From: Candidatus Gastranaerophilales bacterium
Lineage (GTDB): Bacteria; Cyanobacteriota; Vampirovibrionia; Gastranaerophilales; Gastranaerophilaceae
Length of the DNA: 64,000 bases
NCBI GenBank assembly: GCA_944324845.1
Contig: CALUXX010000002.1
Location: 331,599-395,598, forward strand
Reading direction: 5' to 3'
The notes beneath the pieces are model-generated. The model saw only the letters and a program-made list of their open reading frames with translations, was not told the DNA's origin and made no database searches. Both the position numbers and the translations under genes were made by a program. Positions 24,504-32,474 of the stretch are shown here, in pieces (position 1 is the stretch's first letter; each line of letters starts with the position of its first letter).

Positions 24504-27500
24504 ATGAAAAATAAGAAGAATATCACTTTAGTTTTAGGCTTAATATTGAGTTTATGCAGTTTTTGCACAGTATATGCACAAGATGAAAAACCTTTAAAAG
24601 AGAATGAAACTTCTTCAATGAAATCTGCTGAATTAAAGGTGGATAAGGATACTCCTATTGATGTTCTTGTATTAATTAAGAAGAAAGATTATAACGCAGC
24701 TTTACCTTTGATAAATGCATATATAGAATCAAAACCGAAAAAATATATAGGATATCAGTTGCGTGGAGAAATATATTATGCATTGCGTCAGTATGACCTG
24801 GCAGTTGAAGATTTTCAAAAAGCAGTGGATATAAAAACAGAAGATGATAAATTTGCGACAAATGCAAAGGTAATAAGTGCTGTCGTTTTAGGTGCTGATA
24901 AGCAGCAGCAATATCAAAACCATGAATTAGGTTCATTGTACGCAAGGCTTATGTATGCTCAAAAAGCACTTAATAACAATATGTATGAAGTTTCATACAA
25001 AAAAGCCTTAGAATATAATTCTCACATATATTTGCCATCACCTAAAAAAGAAGAAATTAATAAAATAAATTGTCCGCAAAAGTATGGCAAAGAATTTAAT
25101 CCGCAAGGAATAGATGTTACAATTTATGGAATTATTGAAGATATTGAAAAAGGTAATTTTTCAGAAGCAGCTTATAAACTTCCAAAATTAACAACCGAAT
25201 ATCCAAATTATTATCTTGGACAATATTTAACAGGGGTTGTAATGTACACCTTAGAACAGGATGAAAATGCCATTAATGCTTTTAATAATTCTATAAAATT
25301 AAATCCAAAAGATTTTGAATCTTACGCAAGTTTAGGACTTTTGTATTATGACAAAGCTGCTAAAACTTTTAATGAAGATTATGCAAAAAAATCAATAGAG
25401 AATTTTGAAAAAGCAATAGCCTTAAACTCTAATTGTAGCACATATTATTTTTATATCGGTTTAAACCATATGGAGCTTGGGGATTGGGCGAGTGCTGTTA
25501 ATAACTTTAAAAAAGCATTAGTTATAAATCCAAAAGATTATAATAGTATGTACTATAAATCAATAGCACAATATCTTCAGAAAGATTACACAGCAGTAGT
25601 TGACGAAACAACAAAAATGCTTTATAAGCACGTTTCTAATTACAATTCAGTATTGTATTTAAGAGCATTAGCAAATTATAGATTAAAAAATGAAGAAGCT
25701 GCGATTGCTGATATTGAAAAAATACATCAGAATATGAATGACATATATAGCTATGAAGTGCGACAAGCAACCGCAAAAGATAAAGATAAAGTTTTAAAAT
25801 GTTATTTATATTATCTTCAAAGCAAAATTTCAAGGGACAACGGTTTTGGGGCTAAAACAGATTTACAACAAGCATACCAAAATCCTTTGATTGCACTATT
25901 AGATACAAAAGGTAAAGATTTTGCACAAGTTAATTTCAAGTTAACAACTTCTGATATCGAAGAACAATATGAATATTTGATTACAACATTTGATAATTTG
26001 GGTGTAGGTTTTGAATATTTAAACCCTGATTATAAAATTGTGGCTAAAAAGCAAAATGTTCAAGATTTTCCTCAGCCGGTTGCAGAAAAATCTGAAGAAA
26101 CAATTCAACCTGTAGTTCAAGAAGAAAATGTAGAAAAAACTCAAACAACAGAAGTTGTATTGGAAAAAAGTAAAGAAGAAACAATGGTGTCAAATTTGAT
26201 AGCAGAGATGAAAGAATACGATTCTCCTGTTGTTGAAAAAGCTGAAGCTGCTACACAAAATAAAATAGAAGAGGTGGCAACGGAAAAGACAACTCAAAGC
26301 GAATCAACACCTGTTATGGTTTTCGATCCAAATACTTTGATATTCCAACCAAAAGCAACAGAGAAAGAAACTCAACAAGAAAGTTCAAATATTGAGTTGG
26401 AAAATCAAACCGTAAAAACTGAAGAAACTTTGGTTTCTGAAAAAATAACAACTGAAACTTCACCAAAAGATGAAAAATTTTCAGAAGAAATAAAACCTGA
26501 ACAAACAAAAAACTCAAATGAAGATGAAATCACGCAGAATGTTGATAATCAAAATACCGAAGAAGAAAAAGTTGAAGTTGTAGAAAATAATGAAAAAGCA
26601 GAAGTTCAAAGCGAGGATTTAAAAGAAGTTTCGCAAGAAGGAAATTCACTCAAAGAAGAAGTTGAAATCTCAACTCCTGCAAAAGAAACAGAACCACAAA
26701 TTGTGAGTGAAGAAGAATTAAAAGAAGATACAACACCTGTTGAGCCTTCGAAAGAAATTGAGCAAAAACAAGAACAAGAACAAAATATAGAACAAGATGA
26801 TTTGTCTAATGAGGAACAATTAGAGGAATCAAATCCTAAAACTGTAAAAGTCAATGAAAAATATGCGGATGTTAATTTGGCAGAATTTGAGGTAAAGAAT
26901 AAGAAACCGCTTAATATAAATGAAGGTGATGAAGTAATATTCCTAGAAACAAAGCCATTTTTGAAAAAGGAAGAAAAAATTGTTAATGAAAAACTTAGCA
27001 AAATGTCATTCCTTCAACATTCTTCAAATAAACCTGCAAAATTTGAAAAAATCGAAACTCCTCAAAATACAGAGCCGGAAAAACCTGTTGATGTAAATAT
27101 TACAAAAGATTCTGATAATTTGCCTGAAGTATCAAAAACTGAAGAATCGAAAAAAGAGCAAGTAGAAGAACCACAAAAGGAAGAATTATCACTGATTGAA
27201 CCTGAGGAAATAAAATTCCCTGAACAATTAGACCAATCTAATAAGGATAATGTTTCTACAAAGATTGCTAATAAAGAATCTACCCAAGAACAAGTATCAG
27301 TTGAAAAACCATCAATTAGGGAGTTTTCAAAAGAAGAATTTGACAAAGATTTGAAGGTTTCTGATAACATTGATAATTCTAAATCTCAAGATGAAGTTGC
27401 AAACAGTTCAGATATTCAAAAAAATACAGAAGACCAACTTCCTCAGAATAATAATGACAAGGTAGCTAATTCAAAAAATACAGTAATGCCAGAATTAAAT

Positions 27501-28133
27501 AATGATAAAAAATCTAAGAAAAATAAAGTAAAAAAATCGAAAACAAAATCAAAAGATAATTTGATTATTGCAGTAGGCGGTAATGTAGATGATTATGCCA
27601 AAATTGAAGATGAAAAAGTAAGAGAAACTAAAGATAAGATGCATTTTAAAAAGAAAGATAAACTTTCAAAAACAGATGATAGCATAAAACCTGAACAAAA
27701 ACTTGAAATTTCCTTATCAGAAAAATCTGAAATTGTAAATGAAGAAGCAAAAGTTTCTGAAGTTAAACAGGAAAAGAAGATCAAAGAACAAAAACTGAAA
27801 CCATCTAAAAAAGCAACAAAAGAAGTTTCAGAAGAAGTTTCAAATTTAGACGATACGAATACTTCTAAATCTGAAGTCAAAACAGAAGACAAGCCTATAG
27901 TAGAGCCTTCTAAAGAAGAAAAGCAAAAGGCTGAAATTAAAACAAATGATAAACTTGTCGAAAAGCCTGATACAAAAACTTCAAAAAAAGAAATCTCTAA
28001 TAAAAAACCAGAAGTTCAAAAGCCCAAAAGATTTCCATTCTGGAAACGTTGGTTCTCTCGCAAGAAGAAAATCGAACAACAAATACAAACACAAATACAA
28101 ACAGAAAAAAAAGTACTTCCTAATGCAGAATAA
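24504..28133 (+). CDS. Exported TPR protein with an 800-residue charged, disordered tail
   Basis: A 1209-residue protein. A signal peptide (KNITLVLGLILSLCSFCTVYAQ) is followed by about eight TPR-like repeats up to residue 400 (for example YKPKKYIGYQLR-type and FESYASLGLLYYDKAAK). From about residue 530 to 1160 it is almost entirely Glu, Lys, Ser, Thr, Gln and Pro with no hydrophobic core, hence probably disordered. The end is basic and aromatic (FPFWKRWFSRKKK). The start was moved 36 bases inward to an ATG behind AGGAG. It may be a periplasmic scaffold or surface-linked protein; I know of no close relative by name. Confidence 0.8.
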   Translation: MKNKKNITLVLGLILSLCSFCTVYAQDEKPLKENETSSMKSAELKVDKDTPIDVLVLIKKKDYNAALPLINAYIESKPKKYIGYQLRGEIYYALRQYDLAVEDFQKAVDIKTEDDKFATNAKVISAVVLGADKQQQYQNHELGSLYARLMYAQKALNNNMYEVSYKKALEYNSHIYLPSPKKEEINKINCPQKYGKEFNPQGIDVTIYGIIEDIEKGNFSEAAYKLPKLTTEYPNYYLGQYLTGVVMYTLEQDENAINAFNNSIKLNPKDFESYASLGLLYYDKAAKTFNEDYAKKSIENFEKAIALNSNCSTYYFYIGLNHMELGDWASAVNNFKKALVINPKDYNSMYYKSIAQYLQKDYTAVVDETTKMLYKHVSNYNSVLYLRALANYRLKNEEAAIADIEKIHQNMNDIYSYEVRQATAKDKDKVLKCYLYYLQSKISRDNGFGAKTDLQQAYQNPLIALLDTKGKDFAQVNFKLTTSDIEEQYEYLITTFDNLGVGFEYLNPDYKIVAKKQNVQDFPQPVAEKSEETIQPVVQEENVEKTQTTEVVLEKSKEETMVSNLIAEMKEYDSPVVEKAEAATQNKIEEVATEKTTQSESTPVMVFDPNTLIFQPKATEKETQQESSNIELENQTVKTEETLVSEKITTETSPKDEKFSEEIKPEQTKNSNEDEITQNVDNQNTEEEKVEVVENNEKAEVQSEDLKEVSQEGNSLKEEVEISTPAKETEPQIVSEEELKEDTTPVEPSKEIEQKQEQEQNIEQDDLSNEEQLEESNPKTVKVNEKYADVNLAEFEVKNKKPLNINEGDEVIFLETKPFLKKEEKIVNEKLSKMSFLQHSSNKPAKFEKIETPQNTEPEKPVDVNITKDSDNLPEVSKTEESKKEQVEEPQKEELSLIEPEEIKFPEQLDQSNKDNVSTKIANKESTQEQVSVEKPSIREFSKEEFDKDLKVSDNIDNSKSQDEVANSSDIQKNTEDQLPQNNNDKVANSKNTVMPELNNDKKSKKNKVKKSKTKSKDNLIIAVGGNVDDYAKIEDEKVRETKDKMHFKKKDKLSKTDDSIKPEQKLEISLSEKSEIVNEEAKVSEVKQEKKIKEQKLKPSKKATKEVSEEVSNLDDTNTSKSEVKTEDKPIVEPSKEEKQKAEIKTNDKLVEKPDTKTSKKEISNKKPEVQKPKRFPFWKRWFSRKKKIEQQIQTQIQTEKKVLPNAE

Positions 28134-28147
28134 ATGAAATAAGATTT

Positions 28148-28600
28148 CTACTCATTTAGAATATATTTATCAATAATTTCGCAAGCATCAGCAACGAAAT
28201 TTTCGCAAGGTCGTTCTTGATAATATTGTTCTGTTCTTTTTGTCGGAATATATGAAGTATCTTCGTCTTTTTCTAAGCCCAAAAGTTCTCTACAGATTAT
28301 AGTGCCGTGTTTTTCTTTAAATTTTTGAGCTAAATCTTGTATAAGTTCATAATGTTTAGCTTTCACGTCATCGTTATTATTTTCTGTATAACCTTTTGCC
28401 AGTCCCGCAATCATAAACATAGCACTAACTGCTCCACAAACTTCTCTCATTCTTCCCATTCCGCCACCAAAGGAAGATGATAACTTTAAGGCTGTTTCTT
28501 TATCAAATCCAAATTTTTCAGCATAAGTTATAAATACTGATTGTGCACAGTTATAACCGTTTTCAAAGTTTTCTCTGGATTTTTGAGCATTTGTTGTCAT
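28148..28600 (-). CDS. C_GCAxxG_C_C family protein
   Basis: A 150-residue protein with the family pattern: NGYNCAQSVF, then SSSFGGGMGRMREVCGAVSAMFMIAG, then further cysteines in CREL and CENFVADA. The family is thought to be redox-active and common in anaerobes; no reaction is established. It is the last gene of a tight minus-strand operon, starting 2 bases after the stop of the SpoU gene, with GGAG before its ATG. Confidence 0.9.
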   Translation of the reverse strand: MTTNAQKSRENFENGYNCAQSVFITYAEKFGFDKETALKLSSSFGGGMGRMREVCGAVSAMFMIAGLAKGYTENNNDDVKAKHYELIQDLAQKFKEKHGTIICRELLGLEKDEDTSYIPTKRTEQYYQERPCENFVADACEIIDKYILNE

Positions 28601-28602
28601 AA

Positions 28603-29352
28603 TTATTCTCCAAATAATTCATATAAAATAACAGAAACAGAAGTTGCCAAGTTTAGTGATTCAACTGTTTTTGCCATTTCGATTTTGACGGAATCATCAG
28701 ATAAATTAATTAATTCATCCGATAAACCATTTGCTTCACTCCCAAACATTATAACGGCAGGTAACTTTATCTTGAAAGTTTTTAAAAGATTATTACTTCT
28801 TGGAAGGGTTGCTATCTTTTTGAAATCTTTAAATGTTTCTTTAAATTCGTTAAAATCTTTTATATGATAAACCGGTATTTTCCATAAATTTCCAACAGAG
28901 GCTCTGACGCATTTTGGATTATATATGTCAACACTCTCACCATAAAGAACAATCGCTTCAGCACCAAATGCAACAGATGAGCGCAAAATTGTTCCAAGAT
29001 TTCCCAAATCTTTGATATCTTCTAATAAAACAACTTTTTTAAAATTTTTCAATTCGCTTATATCATATTTTCGTTGTACGCCAATAGCAACAGCTTCAGG
29101 GGCTGTATCTGTTGTTGATAATTTTTTCAAAACAGGTTCGGTTGTTTCTATCAAAATATCTTTTGCAAAATTATATTCATTGATTTTATTTTTATCAACA
29201 AAAATTTTTTCCAGAATAATTCCGGAGTCAAAGGCTTCTTTTATCGCTTTGTAGCCCTCAAGCAAAAATTTGTTTTCTAAATTCCTATATTTTTTTTGCT
29301 GAAGTTTTACGCAATTTTTAACTATTTCGTTATTAACACTTGTAATTTCCAT
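28603..29352 (-). CDS. SpoU/TrmH-family RNA 2'-O-methyltransferase
   Basis: A 249-residue SPOUT enzyme. The N-terminal 90 residues form the substrate-binding domain (NKFLLEGYKAIKEAFDSG); the C-terminal knot has motif 1 DLGNLGTILRSSVAFGAEAI, motif 2 FGSEANGLSDEL and motif 3 VESLNLATSVSVILYEL. It should methylate ribose in rRNA or tRNA; whether the target is G2251-like or another site cannot be told. Its start overlaps the peptidase stop by one base (TAATG). Confidence 0.92.
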   Translation of the reverse strand: MEITSVNNEIVKNCVKLQQKKYRNLENKFLLEGYKAIKEAFDSGIILEKIFVDKNKINEYNFAKDILIETTEPVLKKLSTTDTAPEAVAIGVQRKYDISELKNFKKVVLLEDIKDLGNLGTILRSSVAFGAEAIVLYGESVDIYNPKCVRASVGNLWKIPVYHIKDFNEFKETFKDFKKIATLPRSNNLLKTFKIKLPAVIMFGSEANGLSDELINLSDDSVKIEMAKTVESLNLATSVSVILYELFGE

Positions 29353-30923
29353 TATAAAACCTCAAATTCTTCCAGTTGAGTTTTCTCTTCTTGAGTTAAC
29401 ATCTCGAAGTTAATCAATTTTTTCTCATAATTCATTTTAACAAAAGAATGAATTTGATTATCTTTAAAATAGCATGAATTTTCAAGTCTTACGCCAAAAA
29501 ATCCTTCTTTATAAAGTCCCGGCTCTATTGAAAAACACATACCTTCTTTTAGTGGAGTTTTAGAAGTTTGGTGCGGACTTAATCTTGGCGGAAATTCGTG
29601 AACATTTATACCAATTCCATGTCCTAGTCCGTGGTTAAATACAAAACCATCCAAATCAAATGATTCAAACAATTTGTGTATTGGATAATCTATATCGTAT
29701 CCGCTTATTGGTCTTTGGTTATTTATCTTTGTAAAATTGTATGCTTTTAAAAAGGCTTTTAGTACGTAGGTATAAATTTTTCTTTGTAATTCTGTTGGCT
29801 GACCTTTTGCAAAAACCCTTGTTATATCAGTGGCTAAGCCGCCTTCAAAATAAGCTCCGCAATCAATAAGCACAAGACTTCCGTCTTTTAATATTTCATC
29901 TTTTGAAGATTTTGAATAATGTGCAAGTGCAGAATTTTCATCTTTTGCAACTATTGATTTGAAGCTAAGCCCTAAAGCACCTTGATTTTTGAATTCTTTT
30001 TCAAGTTGTGTTGCGATATCAAATTCTGAAAGATTTTCGTTATTTTCAATAAATTCTCGAATAGCACGCATTGCATTGTCTGTTTTTAGAAATGCGTTTT
30101 TCAAATGCTCTAATTCTGCCGAAGTTTTTTGAGATTTCATTATTGATATTGGGTTTTGAGTTAATTCAATGGCTCGATTTGCTAAAATGTTGTAATCATA
30201 AGCGTTTATGGATGCTTTGTCAACATAAACTTTTTTAGAAATGTTTTTTAAATCGTTTTCTAACTTGTTATAATTTTCACTATTATACAAAGTGTTTTTA
30301 TCTTTATATACGATAGCACGACCTTTAATTTTTGCAGAATAATTTTGAGAAAAGTTTCTCATATTATAAAGGTATGAAACTTCATCTAAATCGGTAATAT
30401 AAATACATTCATTTTCGTTTAAATTTTTAGAAATTTCAGCGATTTTTTCTTCTGAAGATAATCCTGTTAGTGACTTATCTAATGTAATATCACCTGTATA
30501 TTTTTGTGGAATGTTATTATCCAAAGGATCTTCATTCAATAGTTTTATTGTTCTTTGGTTTTTAAAATATTCATAAATTTTTTGAGAGATTTTTTTTGCA
30601 AATAATCCCAAGGTTTCATTTTCTGGAACTCGTTTAATAATTTCATCAAGTGAATTTTGAGAATTTTGCAATTTCACTACAGTAACAATTTCATGGTTAA
30701 CTTCTTGATCAGCTTGAATATGGTATCTTCCATCAACGAATAAATAAACTTTATCTTTAGCAACGAGAGCTTCTCCTGTTGAGCCTGAGAAGTTTGTAAG
30801 TTTGAATCTGGAATTTTCTTCCAAAGTATTATATTCAACCAGAAATTCGTTAGTTGAATTTACAAGCAGATAATTTAATCCGCAGTCAGCCATGAAATTT
30901 TTTATTACTGTAAGATTATCCAT
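29352..30923 (-). CDS. M24-family aminopeptidase (Xaa-Pro type)
   Basis: A 523-residue metallopeptidase. The N-terminal creatinase-type domains lead to a pita-bread catalytic domain with the metal ligands in LVLIDCGAYFEGGLATDITR (two Asp), FNHGLGHGIGINVHE (His), SIEPGLY (Glu) and GVRLEN (Glu). It is expected to remove the N-terminal residue before proline, in the cytoplasm. It lies 1 base downstream of the parvulin gene, so prolyl isomerisation and proline-specific cleavage are encoded together. Confidence 0.92.
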   Translation of the reverse strand: MDNLTVIKNFMADCGLNYLLVNSTNEFLVEYNTLEENSRFKLTNFSGSTGEALVAKDKVYLFVDGRYHIQADQEVNHEIVTVVKLQNSQNSLDEIIKRVPENETLGLFAKKISQKIYEYFKNQRTIKLLNEDPLDNNIPQKYTGDITLDKSLTGLSSEEKIAEISKNLNENECIYITDLDEVSYLYNMRNFSQNYSAKIKGRAIVYKDKNTLYNSENYNKLENDLKNISKKVYVDKASINAYDYNILANRAIELTQNPISIMKSQKTSAELEHLKNAFLKTDNAMRAIREFIENNENLSEFDIATQLEKEFKNQGALGLSFKSIVAKDENSALAHYSKSSKDEILKDGSLVLIDCGAYFEGGLATDITRVFAKGQPTELQRKIYTYVLKAFLKAYNFTKINNQRPISGYDIDYPIHKLFESFDLDGFVFNHGLGHGIGINVHEFPPRLSPHQTSKTPLKEGMCFSIEPGLYKEGFFGVRLENSCYFKDNQIHSFVKMNYEKKLINFEMLTQEEKTQLEEFEVL

Positions 30924-30924
30924 A

Positions 30925-31206
30925 TTAATTTTTATCTGTAAGTTGAATTAAATGCCATCCAAATTGAGTTTGAACAGGTTGAGAAAGTTCGCCAACGTTA
31001 AGGCTAAATGCAGCATCTTCAAAAGGTTTAACCATCATGCCTTTGCCAAAGAAACCTAAATCTCCACCGTTTTGTCCTGAAGGGCAAAGAGATTTTTCTT
31101 CCGCTAGTTTTGCAAAAGATGCACCATTTTTAATTTCATCATACAAATTTTTAGCTTCTTCTTCTGTTTTTACAAGAATATGGCTTGCTCTAACTTCTGT
31201 TGTCAT
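30925..31206 (-). CDS. Small parvulin-type peptidyl-prolyl isomerase
   Basis: A 93-residue free-standing rotamase domain: VRASHILVKTEEEAKNL, FAKLAEEKSLCPSGQNGGDLG, and VGELSQPVQTQFGWHLIQL. It lacks signal peptide and chaperone domains, like E. coli PpiC, and so acts in the cytoplasm. It heads the operon with the M24 peptidase, SpoU methyltransferase and C_GCAxxG_C_C protein. A GGAG site precedes the ATG. Confidence 0.93.
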   Translation of the reverse strand: MTTEVRASHILVKTEEEAKNLYDEIKNGASFAKLAEEKSLCPSGQNGGDLGFFGKGMMVKPFEDAAFSLNVGELSQPVQTQFGWHLIQLTDKN

Positions 31207-31581
31207 AATTTTTACTCCTGTTAAATTCTACGAAATGATTATAAAATAAAAAGGCTTGTCTTGCAAATACCAACAAAACAAACCGGAAGTTATAAAACAT
31301 GAAAAATTTTCTTATAAAGGTGTAAGTTCAAAATGTATATACCAAACCGCTAAAAGAAAAAATCTTGTCGCAACCCCGAAAAAGTGCTTGGACAAATTGA
31401 ACTTACTCTATTATTTTAAACGGTCATGTCCATATTTTGCACCATTCCACAGAATAAACTTTTGTATGTTTCGACAGTATATTTTACTAATTAAAAAGTA
31501 TTAGATATAAAATAGAAATAAGAGTATTGATTTTCGAAATTTTTTATAGTAGTATAACAGATGTAAAAGTTAATAGTTCAT
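31207..31581. other. Intergenic region, possible structured RNA
   Basis: No convincing gene is seen in these 375 bases. A 10-bp perfect inverted repeat (GTAAGTTCAA at 31322-31331, TTGAACTTAC at 31397-31406) encloses 65 bases that contain a further TTGTC/GACAA pairing. This could be a small RNA, but I match it to no known family. A TATAAC box at 31553-31558 probably serves the tRNA downstream, and the start of the region holds the ribosome site of the parvulin gene. Confidence 0.35.
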
Positions 31582-31653
31582 GCGGAAGTAGCTCAGTTGG
31601 TAGAGCGTCTGCCTTCCAAGCAGGCTGTCGCGAGTTCGAGTCTCGTCTTCCGC
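31582..31653 (+). tRNA. tRNA-Gly (anticodon UCC)
   Basis: A full cloverleaf: acceptor arms GCGGAAG and CTTCCGC pair exactly, the D arm has AGTTGGTAGA, the anticodon loop is CTTCCAA giving TCC, and the T loop is TTCGAGT. CCA is not encoded; a T run follows the 3' end at once. It is read by the glycyl-tRNA synthetase whose beta subunit is at 1222. Confidence 0.97.
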
Positions 31654-31705
31654 TTTTTTTATGCAAATTTTTTCTCTTTTTTCATATTTATACTAAAATG
31701 TTTTT

Positions 31706-32242
31706 ATGAAAAGTTTTGCAATTGTTGAGTCTGAAAATAAAGAAATTATTTATTCTATTCAAGAATATTTCGGAAATAATTGTCCAATTATCTCGCCTGA
31801 GGATAATTTTGATAATTATGATTTAATTGTTTTAACAGGATTTGAATCAAAATGTAAATGGTCTGAAAAAGCTGAAATTATAAACTTTCATCCTTCATTA
31901 TTGCCATCCTTTAAAGGGGAAGATGCATTGAAGCAATCATTTTTATCAGGTGTAAAAGTTGGCGGGGTTAGTATTCATAGGGTTGAAGAAAATAATTTTT
32001 ATGGAAAAATTATTGCTCAGTATCCTGTTTTAATAGGATTAACTACAAATTTTTATGATTATACAAAAGAAGTTGAAGCTGTTGCAAAAAAATTATATCC
32101 TGTTGTAATTGATTCTATTATCAATGATAGAGTTTTTGATTTTCCTGAACTATTTAAAACAAGTTGTGCATCAACTAAATGCAGTTGTTCAAATTCATCT
32201 TGTTCAAACTGTTCGAGTGGTAACGGTTGTAAGGGTTGTTAA
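31706..32242 (+). CDS. Degenerate PurN-like formyltransferase domain with Cys-rich tail
   Basis: A 178-residue protein. The centre matches the formyltransferase fold, with N60 and H62 in NFHPSLLPSFKG, as in PurN/Fmt. The third catalytic residue, the Asp of the PurN LDGG turn, seems to be Phe98 (NNFYGKIIAQ), and the N-terminal phosphate-binding GSGSN loop is missing. The last 25 residues hold seven cysteines (at 154, 159, 161, 166, 169, 175, 178) among Ser, Asn and Gly, suggesting metal binding. It is probably not a working PurN. It follows the tRNA-Gly gene and overlaps a convergent small gene by 4 bases. Confidence 0.65.
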   Translation: MKSFAIVESENKEIIYSIQEYFGNNCPIISPEDNFDNYDLIVLTGFESKCKWSEKAEIINFHPSLLPSFKGEDALKQSFLSGVKVGGVSIHRVEENNFYGKIIAQYPVLIGLTTNFYDYTKEVEAVAKKLYPVVIDSIINDRVFDFPELFKTSCASTKCSCSNSSCSNCSSGNGCKGC

Positions 32243-32418
32243 TCTTTGCATCTGCGAATAATATCCAATTTTTCTATAACACCGTTAAAGAAGGTTTTAT
32301 TTTGTTGGATATTTTTCTTCTTTGTCTTTTTTACTTCTGGGGTAACTGCGGGTGTATTTTCCGGGGTTATTCTGCCGGAGTAAATTGTTTTAATTTCTTT
32401 TATTATTGATTCATTCAT
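32239..32418 (-). CDS. Small basic protein, 59 aa
   Basis: An open frame starting MNESIIKEIKTIYSGRITPE, with a Lys-rich middle (KKTKKKNIQQNK) and an end FNGVIEKLDIIRRCKD. The stop overlaps the convergent gene by 4 bases. A GAGG lies about 11 bases before the ATG, which is weak support. No family is recognised. It fills the gap between the ilvB end and the PurN-like gene and has normal codon use. Confidence 0.45.
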   Translation of the reverse strand: MNESIIKEIKTIYSGRITPENTPAVTPEVKKTKKKNIQQNKTFFNGVIEKLDIIRRCKD

Positions 32419-32474
32419 TATTGTTCAAGCCTCTTAATTCCTCTTAGGGTAATATTATAAACTGTATAAACTAT

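Noticed and set aside
26314..27892. Several minus-strand open frames of 67-131 codons inside the large TPR gene
   Set aside because: They are mirror images of the Glu/Lys/Ser-rich low-complexity tail; their Ser/Phe/Leu-rich products are what that repeat gives in reverse, and none has a ribosome site.
31256..31504. An 82-codon plus-strand frame before the tRNA gene
   Set aside because: It begins with TTG without a ribosome site, the product has no coding character, and it covers the inverted repeat that may be an RNA.
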